NCBI GenBank assembly: GCA_015179025.1
Contig: WHUX01000367.1
Coordinates: 1-36,668 of the forward strand
Reading direction: 5' to 3'
Length of the DNA: 36,668 bases
From: Terfezia claveryi
Taxonomy: Eukaryota > Ascomycota > Pezizomycetes > Pezizales > Pezizaceae
Both the position numbers and the translations under genes were made by a program. Below are positions 1 through 9,691 of this stretch, piece after piece (the first letter of the stretch is position 1; every line of letters starts with the position of its first letter). Under the pieces are notes generated by a model, which made no database searches, was not told where the DNA came from, and saw nothing but the letters and a program-made list of their open reading frames with translations.

Positions 1-1
1 T

Positions 2-97
2 GTAGGTGATGAGCAGACAAAATTAAAGGCTGCGGAAGAAGTCAATGAGTTGGAAGCTGTAGATCAGTTTTATGAGCGTTACCCTAATAAACCTTAG
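2..97 (+). CDS. Element G: C-terminal end of pol (chromodomain tail), cut by window start
   Basis: The open frame enters from the left edge and ends at TAG 95-97. It starts VGDEQT and ends FYERYPNKP. This matches the end of element C's chromodomain (VGDEET ... FHQQYPRKP), where the second half of the fold ends in an aromatic-rich helix before a short basic tail. The fragment should therefore be the C-terminus of a chromovirus integrase, which in known elements binds modified histone H3. It is followed after about 25 bases by a polypurine tract and an LTR start, exactly as in C. Only about 31 residues are visible, so the assignment rests on similarity to C and on position. Confidence 0.7.
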   Translation, partial: VGDEQTKLKAAEEVNELEAVDQFYERYPNKP

Positions 98-122
98 CCT
101 TTACCTAAGAGACTTCGGCCAT

Positions 123-135
123 AAAGGGGGGATAG
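123..135 (+). other. Element G polypurine tract
   Basis: AAAGGGGGGATAG lies immediately before the LTR start TGTCA. The same tract precedes the 3' LTR of C (20063-20075). It appears in reverse complement beside the LTRs of B, E and F, each with small changes. It is the expected primer for plus-strand DNA synthesis. Confidence 0.75.
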
Positions 136-427
136 TGTCATGGCTCACTAAACATAGACTGAAACTATGAACTCATTGGACTGAAACTGTGAACTCGTTA
201 AAATGTATGGGCACTTGGGTATTGTTGTAAACTCGTAGGGATTGATTCCTATATCAGCATCTCCAATTCTACTCACTTGTATTCTCTTTCTTTATACAAC
301 GTCCTGTATCTTAGCTGTGCTGAATACATACATATATTCCTTCTTATCATAGGATCCCTCTATATCATATACATAATTCATAGCTAAAGCGCTCCCTGAA
401 TAAGCTCATAGCCATCGCCCTATTACA
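136..427 (+). repeat. Element G 3' LTR (292 bp)
   Basis: The repeat starts TGTCATGG directly after the polypurine tract and ends CTATTACA, giving TG...CA ends like the other LTRs here. It holds a 22-bp tandem duplication at 157-178 and 179-200 (GACTGAAACT...). The left LTR lies outside the window, so the right boundary is inferred from the TTACA end shared with A, C and D. The next five bases (TCCCC) would be the target duplication. Confidence 0.6.
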
Positions 428-663
428 TCCCCCTACCATAAATTTTCTAGCTAAACTTAGTATTAACCATAATCACTTTTAAAAAATATAGTAAAGAACA
501 ATAGAGTTTGTGTATATTTCTTACATATATATATATATGTATTCATACCAGCTTATACTGAATTTCACACAACTATACTATTATAGATACATTATTGAAA
601 CTTCTCAAAATCATATCTTTAGTGAAGATAAAAGTTAGAATCTAATAAGATTCTGCCTATAAT
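428..663. other. AT-rich spacer between G and B
   Basis: An AT-rich stretch with an (AT)n run near 528-540. I see no reading frame, RNA gene or repeat in it. It is probably degraded flanking DNA into which G and B inserted. Confidence 0.5.
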
Positions 664-1299
664 TATAATAAGGGCTCTGGAGGACAAGATGACTAAGGGG
701 TATACCTAGTCAGTGGGCAAGGAGATTGTATACATAGGAATGCCACATGTATAATAGAGAGAAGATAGAATAGAGTAAAGGTAAAAGGCAAGAGGCAAGA
801 AGTAGGAGGCAAAAGGCAGGAGGTAGGAGGCAGGTGGTAAGAGGCAAAAGGCAGGAAATATATGAAAGCAGATGCTGCATATGTTAGAGGGAGGAAGTTC
901 TGCTACAGAGTTGTTTAGAGAGGTAAAACATGGAAAGGCAAGGTAAGATGATAGTAAAGGGTATATAAGGAGGGTATACCTTTGTGGAGAGAAGCAATGT
1001 CCTGTATTAGATATACAAGACATTGGATAGAGATGCAATATAAGTGCGAGGGTGAGCAGATATATATATATGGTGGCCCAAGAAGCTAAGGCTAATAATA
1101 GAATAAGCTTCCCAAGATTCCTATCTCGGAAGCTAAGCAAGGTAACGATAACCCATCACCTGCATCACAGGTAATGCCAAAGGCACAATAATGATAACCC
1201 ATCACCTGCATCACAGATGATACCAAAGGTACAATAATAATAACCTATCATCTACAATTACAGGTAATAACAAAGACAACTAAGTATATAGTTATGACA
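664..1299 (-). repeat. Element B 3' LTR (about 636 bp, RIP-degraded)
   Basis: The right edge GTTATGACA is followed by CTATCCCCTCT, the reverse complement of the polypurine tract. The left edge TATAATAAGGGCTC matches TGTAACGAGGGCTC of the other family members after C-to-T changes. Inside lie a purine-rich AGGAGGC-type low-complexity run (about 780-870), a TATA-like run (about 1061-1072, minus strand), a palindrome at 1105-1134, and three tandem hairpin modules at about 1155-1268. The edge at 664 is inferred by alignment, because the other LTR of B is not in the window. Confidence 0.7.
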
Positions 1300-1483
1300 C
1301 TATCCCCTCTCTAGGCTATTGCTCTAGTAACAAGGAGGCCTGGATATAATAACCAACAAAATCAATACAGAAACAACAATAAAAGAACAAGAACAAGAAC
1401 CCCAACTCCAAATAATAATAAGAATGAAAGTCAGATAGACCCCACTATATAACCTTCAAAAATGATAACATCATTTGACAATA

Positions 1484-4352
1484 TTATTCAATTAGGTAAG
1501 ACTTTCTTGAGTATTGCTAGTGGAATAGGGTGACCAAATCCTGTGCATTCTCCAAGTCCTCTGTAGGTTGCCAGGTAGCCTTCTTGTCTGCTAACTATTT
1601 GACCTTGTACTAGACCTGGCCATAATGCTTTCTAGAATCTAATACCTCCTTGACCTACTACTCCTCTTCTCTTGCAATCACTACGAGAGGAGGAGGAGGA
1701 TGCCTTTGACCTAGAAGAGAATTATTTGCAGCTAGTTCGATTTCTGAGATATAAACAATAGGGTAGCACTTGATATCTCTAGGGAACTTCAGCTAGTAGA
1801 AATGGGTACCTACAGCTGCTAACACCTCAAATGGGCCTAGAAACTTATGGTTGAGCTTGCAGGATAGCCGTTCAGTCCAAAAGTGCCAGCTAGAAAGCTA
1901 TACTTTATCTTTAAGTTGGTACTTTGAGGCTGGCAATCTCAAGCTGTTTGTATACTCTGATTGCTATGCTTAAGTATATGGTAGCTCTGACTTTAGAATA
2001 GAATGGAGCTCTGCAATCCAACTGCAAGCTCCCTAGCTAAGGTGTCATTACTAGCTTTTTATAGAGGTGTCAGAGCATCTATGAATTAAGGGTGCCAACC
2101 ATAATTGGCCAGGAAGGGGAGGTTTTCAAGGACTCTAAAAACTGATTATTAGTGGCAAACTTACAGGTTGCCAATAAGGACACCTAATTATTCTGCTGGT
2201 AATTGATATAGACCTATAGATACTGTTCTATGATAGAGTTCATCCTTTCTAACTAGCTATCTATTTGGAGGTGGTAAGTGGTTGAGAGGTGTATCTTGAT
2301 CCCTAAGAGCTCGCAGAATACCTTCTAGATGTCTGAGGTAAACTGAGGCCCTCAGTTAGATACAATAGATTCAGAAAGGCCATGATACTAGAATATATTG
2401 CTGAGGTAGAGATTGGCTAGCTCTAAGGTAGAGCATGTACCTCGGCAAGGTATGACATACCTCATCTTTGTCAGTCGATCTACTACTATCAAGATAGCAT
2501 AGAATCCTGAGTCCTTTGGTAACCCAGTTACAAAGTCCATGATTAGGTATTACCAGAGCTAATCTAGGATTTCTAAGGGCTTCAAGGTTTCATAAAGGGC
2601 ATGGCAAGTAGGCTTTGACCATTTATAGGTATGGTAGTTCTGCATATACCTTTTTACATCTTTCTACTAATTGATCTAGGTGTACTGCCTAGCTAGTAGC
2701 TCTAGGGTTTTAGCTACTTTAGGGTAGCCAGCAACTAAAGTATTATAGTGCTCCTTAATTAACCTTAAGCAGAGCTTGTCATCTGCAGGAATATAAAGGT
2801 AGTCTAAGTGGTAGAGGAGGCTGTCTTAGATTAAGGATTCTACAAGGGAAATCTTCGTATGGCAATGCTATCCAGATTCTACTACAGTAATTATATCTCT
2901 AATTAGGGGGTCCTCTGTATAAGCCTGCCATACCTGCTGAAGGAGGTCCACTCTAGAGTCTGGTCTGGCTTCTATATGAGCATCAGCCATAAGGGTATTG
3001 GCTGCTAGATTGAAATGTTTAGGTTTCAGTACTACTTAATTCTAGTACTTCAGTCTTTCATTCCCCTCTTTAAGGAGATCTCCTAATCTCCTGGTCAGTA
3101 AATTTGACTTAACCTTAGCTTTTCCATGCCAATACTTAATCTTGAAGTTGAATCAAGATAAGAACTCCGACTACCTAGTCTACTATTAGTTCAGCAGCTT
3201 AGTAGTAGTGAAGTACTTAAGATTCTTATAATTGGATAGCATCTTAATAATCCTCTTAGCTGACTCCAGGTGAGGCCTCCATTTCTCAAAAGCTCAGACA
3301 ATGGCTATTAATTCCATATCATAGATCTTGTAATTATATTCTGCTAGGGAGTGCTTTTTGAAGAAATAGGCCACTAGGTAGAGGACTCCATTAACATACT
3401 GCCATTGAGATAGGATTTTCATACAGACATAGTTGGAGAAATCCATTTCTATGATACACTTACTATCGGGATTAAAGTAAGCCAGTATGGGTGCTGAGCA
3501 GAAGGCTTCCTTGAGGTTCTAGAAGGTAGATTGAGCTTCTGGACTCTAATAGAATCACTGGTCCTTTTTGATTAGAGCTGTAAGAGGGACTATGATTTTG
3601 GAATACTCTAGAATAAACCGTTAGTAAAAGTTAGGGAACTATAGGAAGGTCTAAACATCTTTGAGATTTGCTGGAATTTTCTATTCTTGAATGGCAGTGA
3701 CCTTAGTGGAGTCCATTCTAATACCTTCCATAGTTATGATCAATCCTAGATACTTAACCTCTTGTACATAGAACTTATATTTTTTGGGCTTGAGATACAA
3801 TCTAGCTTGCTCCAGCTTCTTCAATACCTGCTGGACATAAATTTTATGCCCTGGTAGGGTATCTGAATAAATAAAGATATTATCGAGGTAAGCCATATAG
3901 AACACATCTACAAAGTCCTATAAGGTGTTATTGATGAAGTACTGGAAGGAGACTAGGGTATTAGTTAAGCCAAAGGGTATAATATTATACTCGAAGTAGC
4001 CATAATATATTCAAAAGGCCATTTTCTACTCCTTCCTTTCATTGATTAATACTAGGTTGTATATCCCTCACAGGTCTAATTTGGTGAACTATTTTGCCTT
4101 GGAAAGCCTGGCTAATATCTCCTAAATCAGAGGTAAAGGATATCTGTTTTTAACTGTTATCTTATTTAGGCTATAATAATCAACATACAACTGAAGGAAG
4201 GTATCCGATTTCTTCATGAACAGTACCAAAGTGCCCACCAGGGAGGAGCTATAGTGAATGAAGCTCTTATTGAGGTTTTTTTCTAAATACTTCTTTAAGG
4301 CTTATTACTCCACATGAGATATTCTATAGAGGGGTCTATAGGGGGAGGTTTT
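1484..4352 (-). pseudogene. Element B pol, 3' half: RT, RNase H, integrase, chromodomain (dead)
   Basis: Minus-strand translation follows element C in order. RT is at about 4352-3500, with the active-site box near 3886-3875 reading YLDN instead of YLDD. RNase H is at about 3500-3050, and integrase with a C-terminal chromodomain is at about 2850-1484. The longest open piece is 74 codons (3681-3905). Stops are frequent and nearly all are TAG or TAA at positions where C has Trp or Gln, the RIP pattern. The right end at 4352 is A's insertion site; the frame resumes at 13407. The terminal stop is at 1484-1486. Confidence 0.8.
4348..4352. repeat. Target-site duplication of element A, left copy (GTTTT)
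   Basis: GTTTT directly precedes the TG of the 5' LTR and recurs directly after the CA of the 3' LTR at 13402-13406. A 5-bp duplication is usual for Ty3/Gypsy integrases. Confidence 0.9.
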
Positions 4353-4553
4353 TGTAATGGAGAACGTTATCTCATTGCTTATATAATTGATTATATACTT
4401 TTGTATTTCCTATATTACTACTATGTTATGTAACTAAGCCTCTCGGTTGAAGGACTAGCCTTCTACCACCTCCTATTGCTTTATAAGCGTCCATAGCACG
4501 CGGAATCTACCATGGGAAGTTCCATGGCACTTGCCATATGAAGACACCCTTAT

Positions 4554-4692
4554 TATGGCCGCGTGACCTCTGTTTAAGGCGTGTGACTCATTACTATGGC
4601 CACATGACCATCGTTTATGGCGTGTGACTCATTAATATGGCCATATGACCATCGTTTATGGCGTGTGACTCATTACTATGGCCACATGACCC
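4554..4692 (+). promoter_or_regulatory. 41-bp tandem repeat array with three TGACTCA sites in U3
   Basis: Units start at 4554, 4595, 4636 and (partial) 4677. Each full unit ends GTGTGACTCATTA, placing TGACTCA at 4584-4590, 4625-4631 and 4666-4672. TGACTCA is the known binding site of Gcn4/CPC1-family bZIP activators in fungi. The array lies 80-220 bp upstream of the TATA box, a typical enhancer position. It recurs in the 3' LTR at 12880-13018. The related LTR of D has only one unit, with the site mutated to TGACTTA. A regulatory role is inferred. Confidence 0.6.
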
Positions 4693-4769
4693 CTTTTGTA
4701 CAGCGCACCACCTTTTGGTGTGCCACCCTTTATTGTATTTATTTCCTTAGTCATCAGATCTCAGAGGAG

Positions 4770-4777
4770 TATAAATA
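4770..4777 (+). promoter_or_regulatory. TATA box of element A LTR
   Basis: TATAAATA lies in a GC-mixed context after AGAGGAG. It is kept in the 3' LTR and in the RIP-mutated LTR of D. Transcription should start about 25-40 bp downstream, near 4800-4815, which sets the U3/R border. Confidence 0.7.
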
Positions 4778-4922
4778 GGCTACTGGATTCCCTCTGGAAT
4801 CTACAGAAGAAAGACAAGAAGCAACCAAGCAAGCCTTCAGAGCAAGCAAGCCTATATTCCGATCAGATCAAGATCATATAGCTTAGATAGCACAAATCAT
4901 ATAAGATAGATTACACTAGTTA

Positions 4923-4987
4923 ATTACTGTTCCCTTCGGGAACGTCCCACATAGTAATCTCCCTACCCTTCTGAGGTCTTACCTCAG
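4923..4987 (+). other. Conserved hairpins in R/U5 of element A
   Basis: The first hairpin has arms GTTCCC/GGGAAC around a 3-base loop (4929-4943). It is enclosed by ATTACT (4923-4928) and AGTAAT (4953-4958). The second is CTGAGGT-CTT-ACCTCAG (4971-4987). Both stems are almost unchanged in D (near 21363-21435) although the surrounding sequence there is heavily mutated. They fall in the transcribed leader and could help RNA packaging or priming; this role is a guess. Confidence 0.5.
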
Positions 4988-5303
4988 CAGAACCGAAATA
5001 CACAAACGTCCGTGCTTACGGATATAGATTGTATAAATGGTACCGAATGAATACTGTCTAGTACCATTCATTACATTTTTTTTAACTTACTTACCTAATC
5101 TTTACTCTTAAATCCAAGGCCTGATCAACCTTCGGATACCTTTATTACACTCACGCAAGTGTATACAATTCGACACCCAAGTGCACACATAAAATCGATA
5201 TCGTTATTCAACTAGCTAGCCAACAAAAAATCCAACAAACGAGACATCAGACTCTCAACTGCAGTACATCAACAAAAGACTTAGAAGCAAGCTAAGCAGA
5301 GCT

Positions 5304-5906
5304 CTAACGGGCAGTGGTATCCCATATTAAACAATCCCACCCTCGTTCACAACACTTTTCCCAATAAGATCGACAACTCATCTTACACTCCTGGCAACCG
5401 CCATTACATCTGTACCTATAAATCCAGTATACCATTGAAAAACCGGCCCCCCAGGTCCCAGGAATAATTGGTCTAAACAACCAAGCGTCACAATCCCAAG
5501 GCTCAAATCTCGCTGCCTCCACTGCAGCCATTTCCTCCAGAAAAGAATTACCTCCATCAGAACCTTCCTTAGGCCCAGACATCTCTACCAATACCTCTGC
5601 GCCCCCAACGTCTACCTCAACACACCAATCAAAAAACGTGACACTCTTGCCAGAAGAACTAGAACTAGATTCTAGACCAGTAGACGAAGAAAAACCAGGA
5701 CCATAAGAAACATTAGGATCCTGACATCCAGCCTCACCAGCCTCGTGAGCCACTGAGCCAACAGAACCGTCAGTCGAACGGAGATCATAAGGATCATCAG
5801 CCACCACATCATCAGCACAGAAAGGTGCCAAAGAAGAAAAGTAACTCGACGATCGTATCGCATAACCAGCTGTATTTGGTTGCGGACAGACGACGAAATC
5901 AGACAT
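5304..5906 (-). CDS. Antisense ORF between 5' LTR and gag, 200 codons, unknown protein
   Basis: An uninterrupted minus-strand frame starts at CAT 5904-5906, one base from the gag ATG on the other strand (CAT-A-ATG), and ends at 5304. The product begins MSDFVVCPQPNT. It has an acidic, Ser-rich middle (ESSSSSSGKS) and an aromatic and Cys-rich end with eight Cys in the last 45 residues. D keeps the same interval at exactly 603 bases (21747-22349). It has the same stop codon, the start changed from ATG to ATA, and four internal stops, all explained by TGG or CAG to TAG. In contrast, the sense strand carries five stops shared by A and D, so it was not coding. I do not recognise the family. The frame could still be fortuitous. 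Confidence 0.45.
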   Translation of the reverse strand: MSDFVVCPQPNTAGYAIRSSSYFSSLAPFCADDVVADDPYDLRSTDGSVGSVAHEAGEAGCQDPNVSYGPGFSSSTGLESSSSSSGKSVTFFDWCVEVDVGGAEVLVEMSGPKEGSDGGNSFLEEMAAVEAARFEPWDCDAWLFRPIIPGTWGAGFSMVYWIYRYRCNGGCQECKMSCRSYWEKCCERGWDCLIWDTTAR

Positions 5907-5907
5907 A

Positions 5908-7675
5908 ATGGCATCTGAACTTAGTAAGAAGACTAAGAGGTCGAGACGGTTAACTATGTTACCCAAAGATATTAAGAAATTAGTAGAAGAAACTCCCAGA
6001 AAGACCAGATTTGTAGTTCCTAATATAGAAGGGGAAATAAATCTGCCCATGGATATAGAAATAGGAGAACCGGGCGGAGCAGGAACAAAACTATATTTTA
6101 GTATGGCCCTACCTCTCGCACCAGAAGAATTTTGGGAAAGACATTTTCCAACAATTGAGGAGATTTTGAAATACACTCGCTCAATGGGACATGCCCAACA
6201 GTATCATCCTGATGATACTCGACTCTTAATGGAAGCCGTAGTAAAACACTATTTATGGCTAACACCTTACCCATTCAAAGAAAAAGACTTAGAAATGAAC
6301 GCATTTTTAAGTAAAGAATTAAAGAAACCTGTTGTTCCACTTTTAAGGAAACCGAATTGGGTAATACATAACTGGGAAGAAATAATGGCATTCATGATGA
6401 GCGGCACTCATCTAGAAGAATCAGCACATACCGCGGAGGATTTTTTCAATCCTAGCAAAGAACTTCCAGGAGCGTTCCTGAGAACACCAAAAGATCAATC
6501 GAAAGGCAAAGGTCGAGAACCTGAGATACCAGAAAGGAGGACTGGGTCTGCCAAAGAACCAGACGACAAAGACCAACCACCAGAAGATATAGAATTACCA
6601 GAAGATGATGATGATCTAGATACAGGACTAGACCAACAGCAGCAGAAAACGCAAGGAGGAGGACGAGACCCCGATGATAGCGGAGATGATAGCTCGGACT
6701 CTGATAAGGCATCGTCAGTTGCAAGTCAAACTCTTAAAAGGAAACCCAAACGAGGAAAATCAGTTGAACACCAGCAATGGGAATCTACAACAGGAATGGT
6801 TACAACGGGTAACCATAAAGCAACGAATGCTTTAAAAGGAATAAAGATTGATATGCCAGAAAAATTAAGAGGAGAAGACAAAAAATGGCAAGACTCACAA
6901 TATTTTGACTCTTAGGCCACAGCAATGCAACGTTGGTTTGTTCTCAAAAGAATAGATTTGGAAGGCGCTTCAGCTCTGGAAATTGTTGGATTCAGAATGG
7001 AAGGAAGCGCGCTTACTACTTATAATCAATTCCTAAGAGAAAAAGGAAAGAATGCGACATTCTTTGGTTTCATACTAGCGCTAAGGGATTTTCTGATACC
7101 CTCTACTAGTAAGGACATTTTGTGGAAACGATGGGAGACAGCCACACCATACAAGGACGGACGTCACATGGGAATCAAACAGTTTGCCAACTGGCTTACT
7201 GAAATGCAAATCAAATTGATTGACAAGGATGGCAAACAATCAATATCGCAGGAAGTAAAAAGAAGAAAGTTTCTTAATCACCTGCCGCCATACATGTCAG
7301 CTACATTAATTCCTTTAATCAAAGAAGAATGGTCATATGATCAGCTCGTACATCAAGCGGAGTCATATGAAGCTTCCAAAAGGATATTGCCCCACCATCC
7401 ACAACAAATACATCCCGACGACAAACCCTCGGAATGAAAATCGAAGTCACGGTCCACGCAGGGACCAGAATCAACGACAAAAAACAGGATTTAATCCTAG
7501 CAGCAATCCCAACACCAAACCCAACACAGAAAATCGGAAGGACTTAGATTGGGACACTATCACAAAAAAATTGGATCAGAAGATGAAGATGCAATTAATT
7601 AGAGACAAGAAATGTCTATGGTGTTGGAACCCTGGACACTCTTATAAGGACTGTAGGAAACGAAAAAATAAGGTA
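5908..7675 (+). pseudogene. gag: Element A gag (capsid plus CCHC zinc knuckle), disrupted
   Basis: The frame begins MASELSKKTKRSRRL at 5908. It has an acidic, Gln- and Asp-rich linker (about 6520-6720). A helical retrotransposon-Gag domain (about 6925-7370) includes FANWLTEMQIKLIDKDG. The CCHC knuckle CLWCWNPGHSYKDC is at 7613-7654 (CX2CX4HX4C). TAG 6913-6915 interrupts the frame where D has a Cys codon; Trp TGG is the likely ancestor. Against D, two single-base losses near 7380 and 7427 move the frame, so the knuckle is read in another frame. Gag would form the cytoplasmic virus-like particle and bind the element RNA. D shows that gag ran on into pol without a stop. Confidence 0.85.
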
Positions 7676-9691
7676 CCCATGCATATAGCCGCACAAGATT
7701 TAGCTATGCCGATAGCCACCAAGGATAAAAACAACAAGGATAAAATCAAGGAACGACCCTTGTCAAGACAGGTACCAGATTTTAGCAAGGTATTCGTTAA
7801 AGCTAACGAACACCCCGCACTAGCTTTAATTGATCTCCAAACGAAGGGAGGAGACTTAATCAATTCTCAATTTGTACACCTGTACAAAATACCGACTAGA
7901 AGTAACGAGAAGAAATCGTTAAGTACTGCAATTAAAGGCTCAAAAGGAACGATAGACAAAGCTTGTACTATCAAACTTGATTGGATAGGTTATATAGAAG
8001 AACGAACGTTCTATGTAGCTCATTTGACTGGATGGGACATGATACTAGGAGAACCTGCTCTCAGCAAAGTGCGAGCAATAATTCCTGCCCATCAGGAACC
8101 AGTTACTATCCAACCGGAAAACATTCCACGATTCCAGCTAAGTGTATGGAAGGGATCTAGAACCATGGCGAATGGTATAAGATTAGCGTATACACAGGTC
8201 AGTTGTGAATTAGTCACAGATTATAGTGAACCGGATAATTGGGAAAATATTAGTGACACAGAAGAAACTGATTCAGAAAGTGAACTCGTGACAGCTGTTT
8301 CTACGGTACAGAAACAATTCAACCCTGTAACGGAGTTTCCCTTATTATTTCCTAAGACAATTCTACGGGAATTACCTCCACTAAGAAAAATTAATCACTC
8401 TATCAAACCAAAAGCAGGAGCTACTTGGATACCAAAATGGCGACCCTCAGGACATCGATTTAGACAACAAATCATGACAAATTAGTCGAAGAAGAAGCAT
8501 CAGGTCGCATATATAGAGTAGAAAATGATACAAATGCTGTAGTCATGTTCACTATTCCTAAACGAGATAAACCGGAAGAAGCTCGACATGTCAATGACTG
8601 TCGAGACCGGAATTTAGCCGTCGAACCGGACCACACCCACTGCCAGATATTAATGAAGCAATTGAACTAGTAGCAGAGAATCCCATTTGGACTAAGGTCG
8701 ACTTAGCCGACGGATTTTTTAATATCAGGAATGATGAAGAATCTGAGCAACACTCTACCTTTTTATGTCACATGGGATATTTCAGAAGTAGAGTCATGCA
8801 ACAAGGGGATCGTAACGCACCTGCTACCATGGTTCGCATTATGCATGAAATTTTTAAAGACATGGTCTATAAAAATTTAATCAACTATATTGATGATATT
8901 ATTATATTCTCCAAAACGTATGAAGAACATGTAGAATTATTGAAGAAAGTACTTCAACTCTACAGGACTAGAAATTTTATCTCAAAGAAAGCAAATGCCA
9001 GTTCTTTACTCCAAGATTGGAAATCTTAGACACGTTTTGACATCAGATGGATTACATGTAGACCCGAAGAAGAGGACTACTATATTAACATTTCCAACTC
9101 CTACAAGAAAAAAGGATCTTAGAGGATTCCTTGGAATCATTAATTATCTCAGCAGATTTATTCCTGACTTGGCATCGTATGCAAGCACCCTGTCAGAACT
9201 GCAAGGAGAAACAAAGAAATGGGAATGGACAGATACTCATAATGCAGCGTTTGAAAAACTCAAGGAACTCGTGAATTCCCCACATGTTTTAAAACCCTGG
9301 AATAATGAATCTACTGAACCCAAATATTTAGTCTGTGATGCTAGTGATGTAGGACTAGGATCTTGGATAGGTCAAGGACCGTTGACGCACATCAGACCAT
9401 CATGCTTCCACTCTAGAAATTTAATCCAGCACAACTCAATTATCTACCTTTCAAAAGGAATTATTAGCAATTATTGACTCATTAAAATTTTTTGAAGCAC
9501 AATTGAGAGGTCACAAGTTCACTATCCTTACCGACCACAAACCATTAGTAACCTTCCATACTCAAACGCCTGCAAGTCAAAAATTGAGGTGATGGCAAGA
9601 TTACCTAATGGAATTTGATACAGACATACAGCATACCGCAGGAAAGGAAAATTTGATAGCAGACGCTCTATCAAGAAGCATAAATACTTGA
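7676..9691 (+). pseudogene. pol: Element A pol part 1: protease, reverse transcriptase, RNase H (frameshifted)
   Basis: The protease core lies at 7817-7864 and reads ALALIDLQTKGGDLIN, so the usual D-S/T-G is replaced by DLQ. The partner motif GWDMILGEPAL follows near 8030. RT runs from about 8400. Its YIDD catalytic box is at 8886-8897, preceded by WTKVDLADGFFNI, and its thumb contains KKDLRGFLGIINYLSRFI. RNase H shows VCDASDVGLG (near 9331), then TDHKPL and ADALSRS up to 9680. Frame changes near 8473, 8640, 8990, 9027, 9413, 9437 and 9685 all fit loss of one base; D is in one frame over the part it shares (up to about 8808). TGA 9590-9592 also interrupts RNase H. Confidence 0.85.

Larger units (their letters stand above)
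4353..5075 (+). repeat. Element A 5' LTR (723 bp)
   Basis: It begins TGTAATGGAG and ends CATTCATTACA. It contains a 41-bp tandem array (4554-4692), a TATA box (4770-4777) and downstream hairpins (4923-4987). U3 should run to about 4800 and R/U5 from there to 5075. Length equals the 3' LTR exactly, with no insertion or deletion between them. No TGG-type tRNA primer-binding site follows; a run of eight T residues does. Confidence 0.93.

Noticed and set aside
706..1140. 144-codon minus-strand frame in B's LTR
   Set aside because: It lies wholly in an LTR and is made of low-complexity Leu/Ser/Tyr-rich translation of the AGGAGGC-type purine run.
4554..4692. Possible CRISPR-like array
   Set aside because: The 41-bp units are head-to-tail without spacers, and the context is a eukaryotic LTR promoter.
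4696..4881. 61-codon plus-strand frame in the LTR of A, repeated at 13022-13207
   Set aside because: It spans the TATA box and the U3/R border, is the same in both LTRs only because the LTRs are the same, and has no protein-like features or conservation in D.
4929..4943. Hairpin GTTCCC-TTC-GGGAAC as a transcription terminator
   Set aside because: No U tract follows, it lies in the leader of an RNA polymerase II element, and bacterial-type termination does not apply.
5908..6176. Extension of the antisense frame across gag (up to 290 codons)
   Set aside because: This part overlaps the conserved gag N-terminus on the other strand, so its openness is explained by gag; the ATG at 5906 is the better start.
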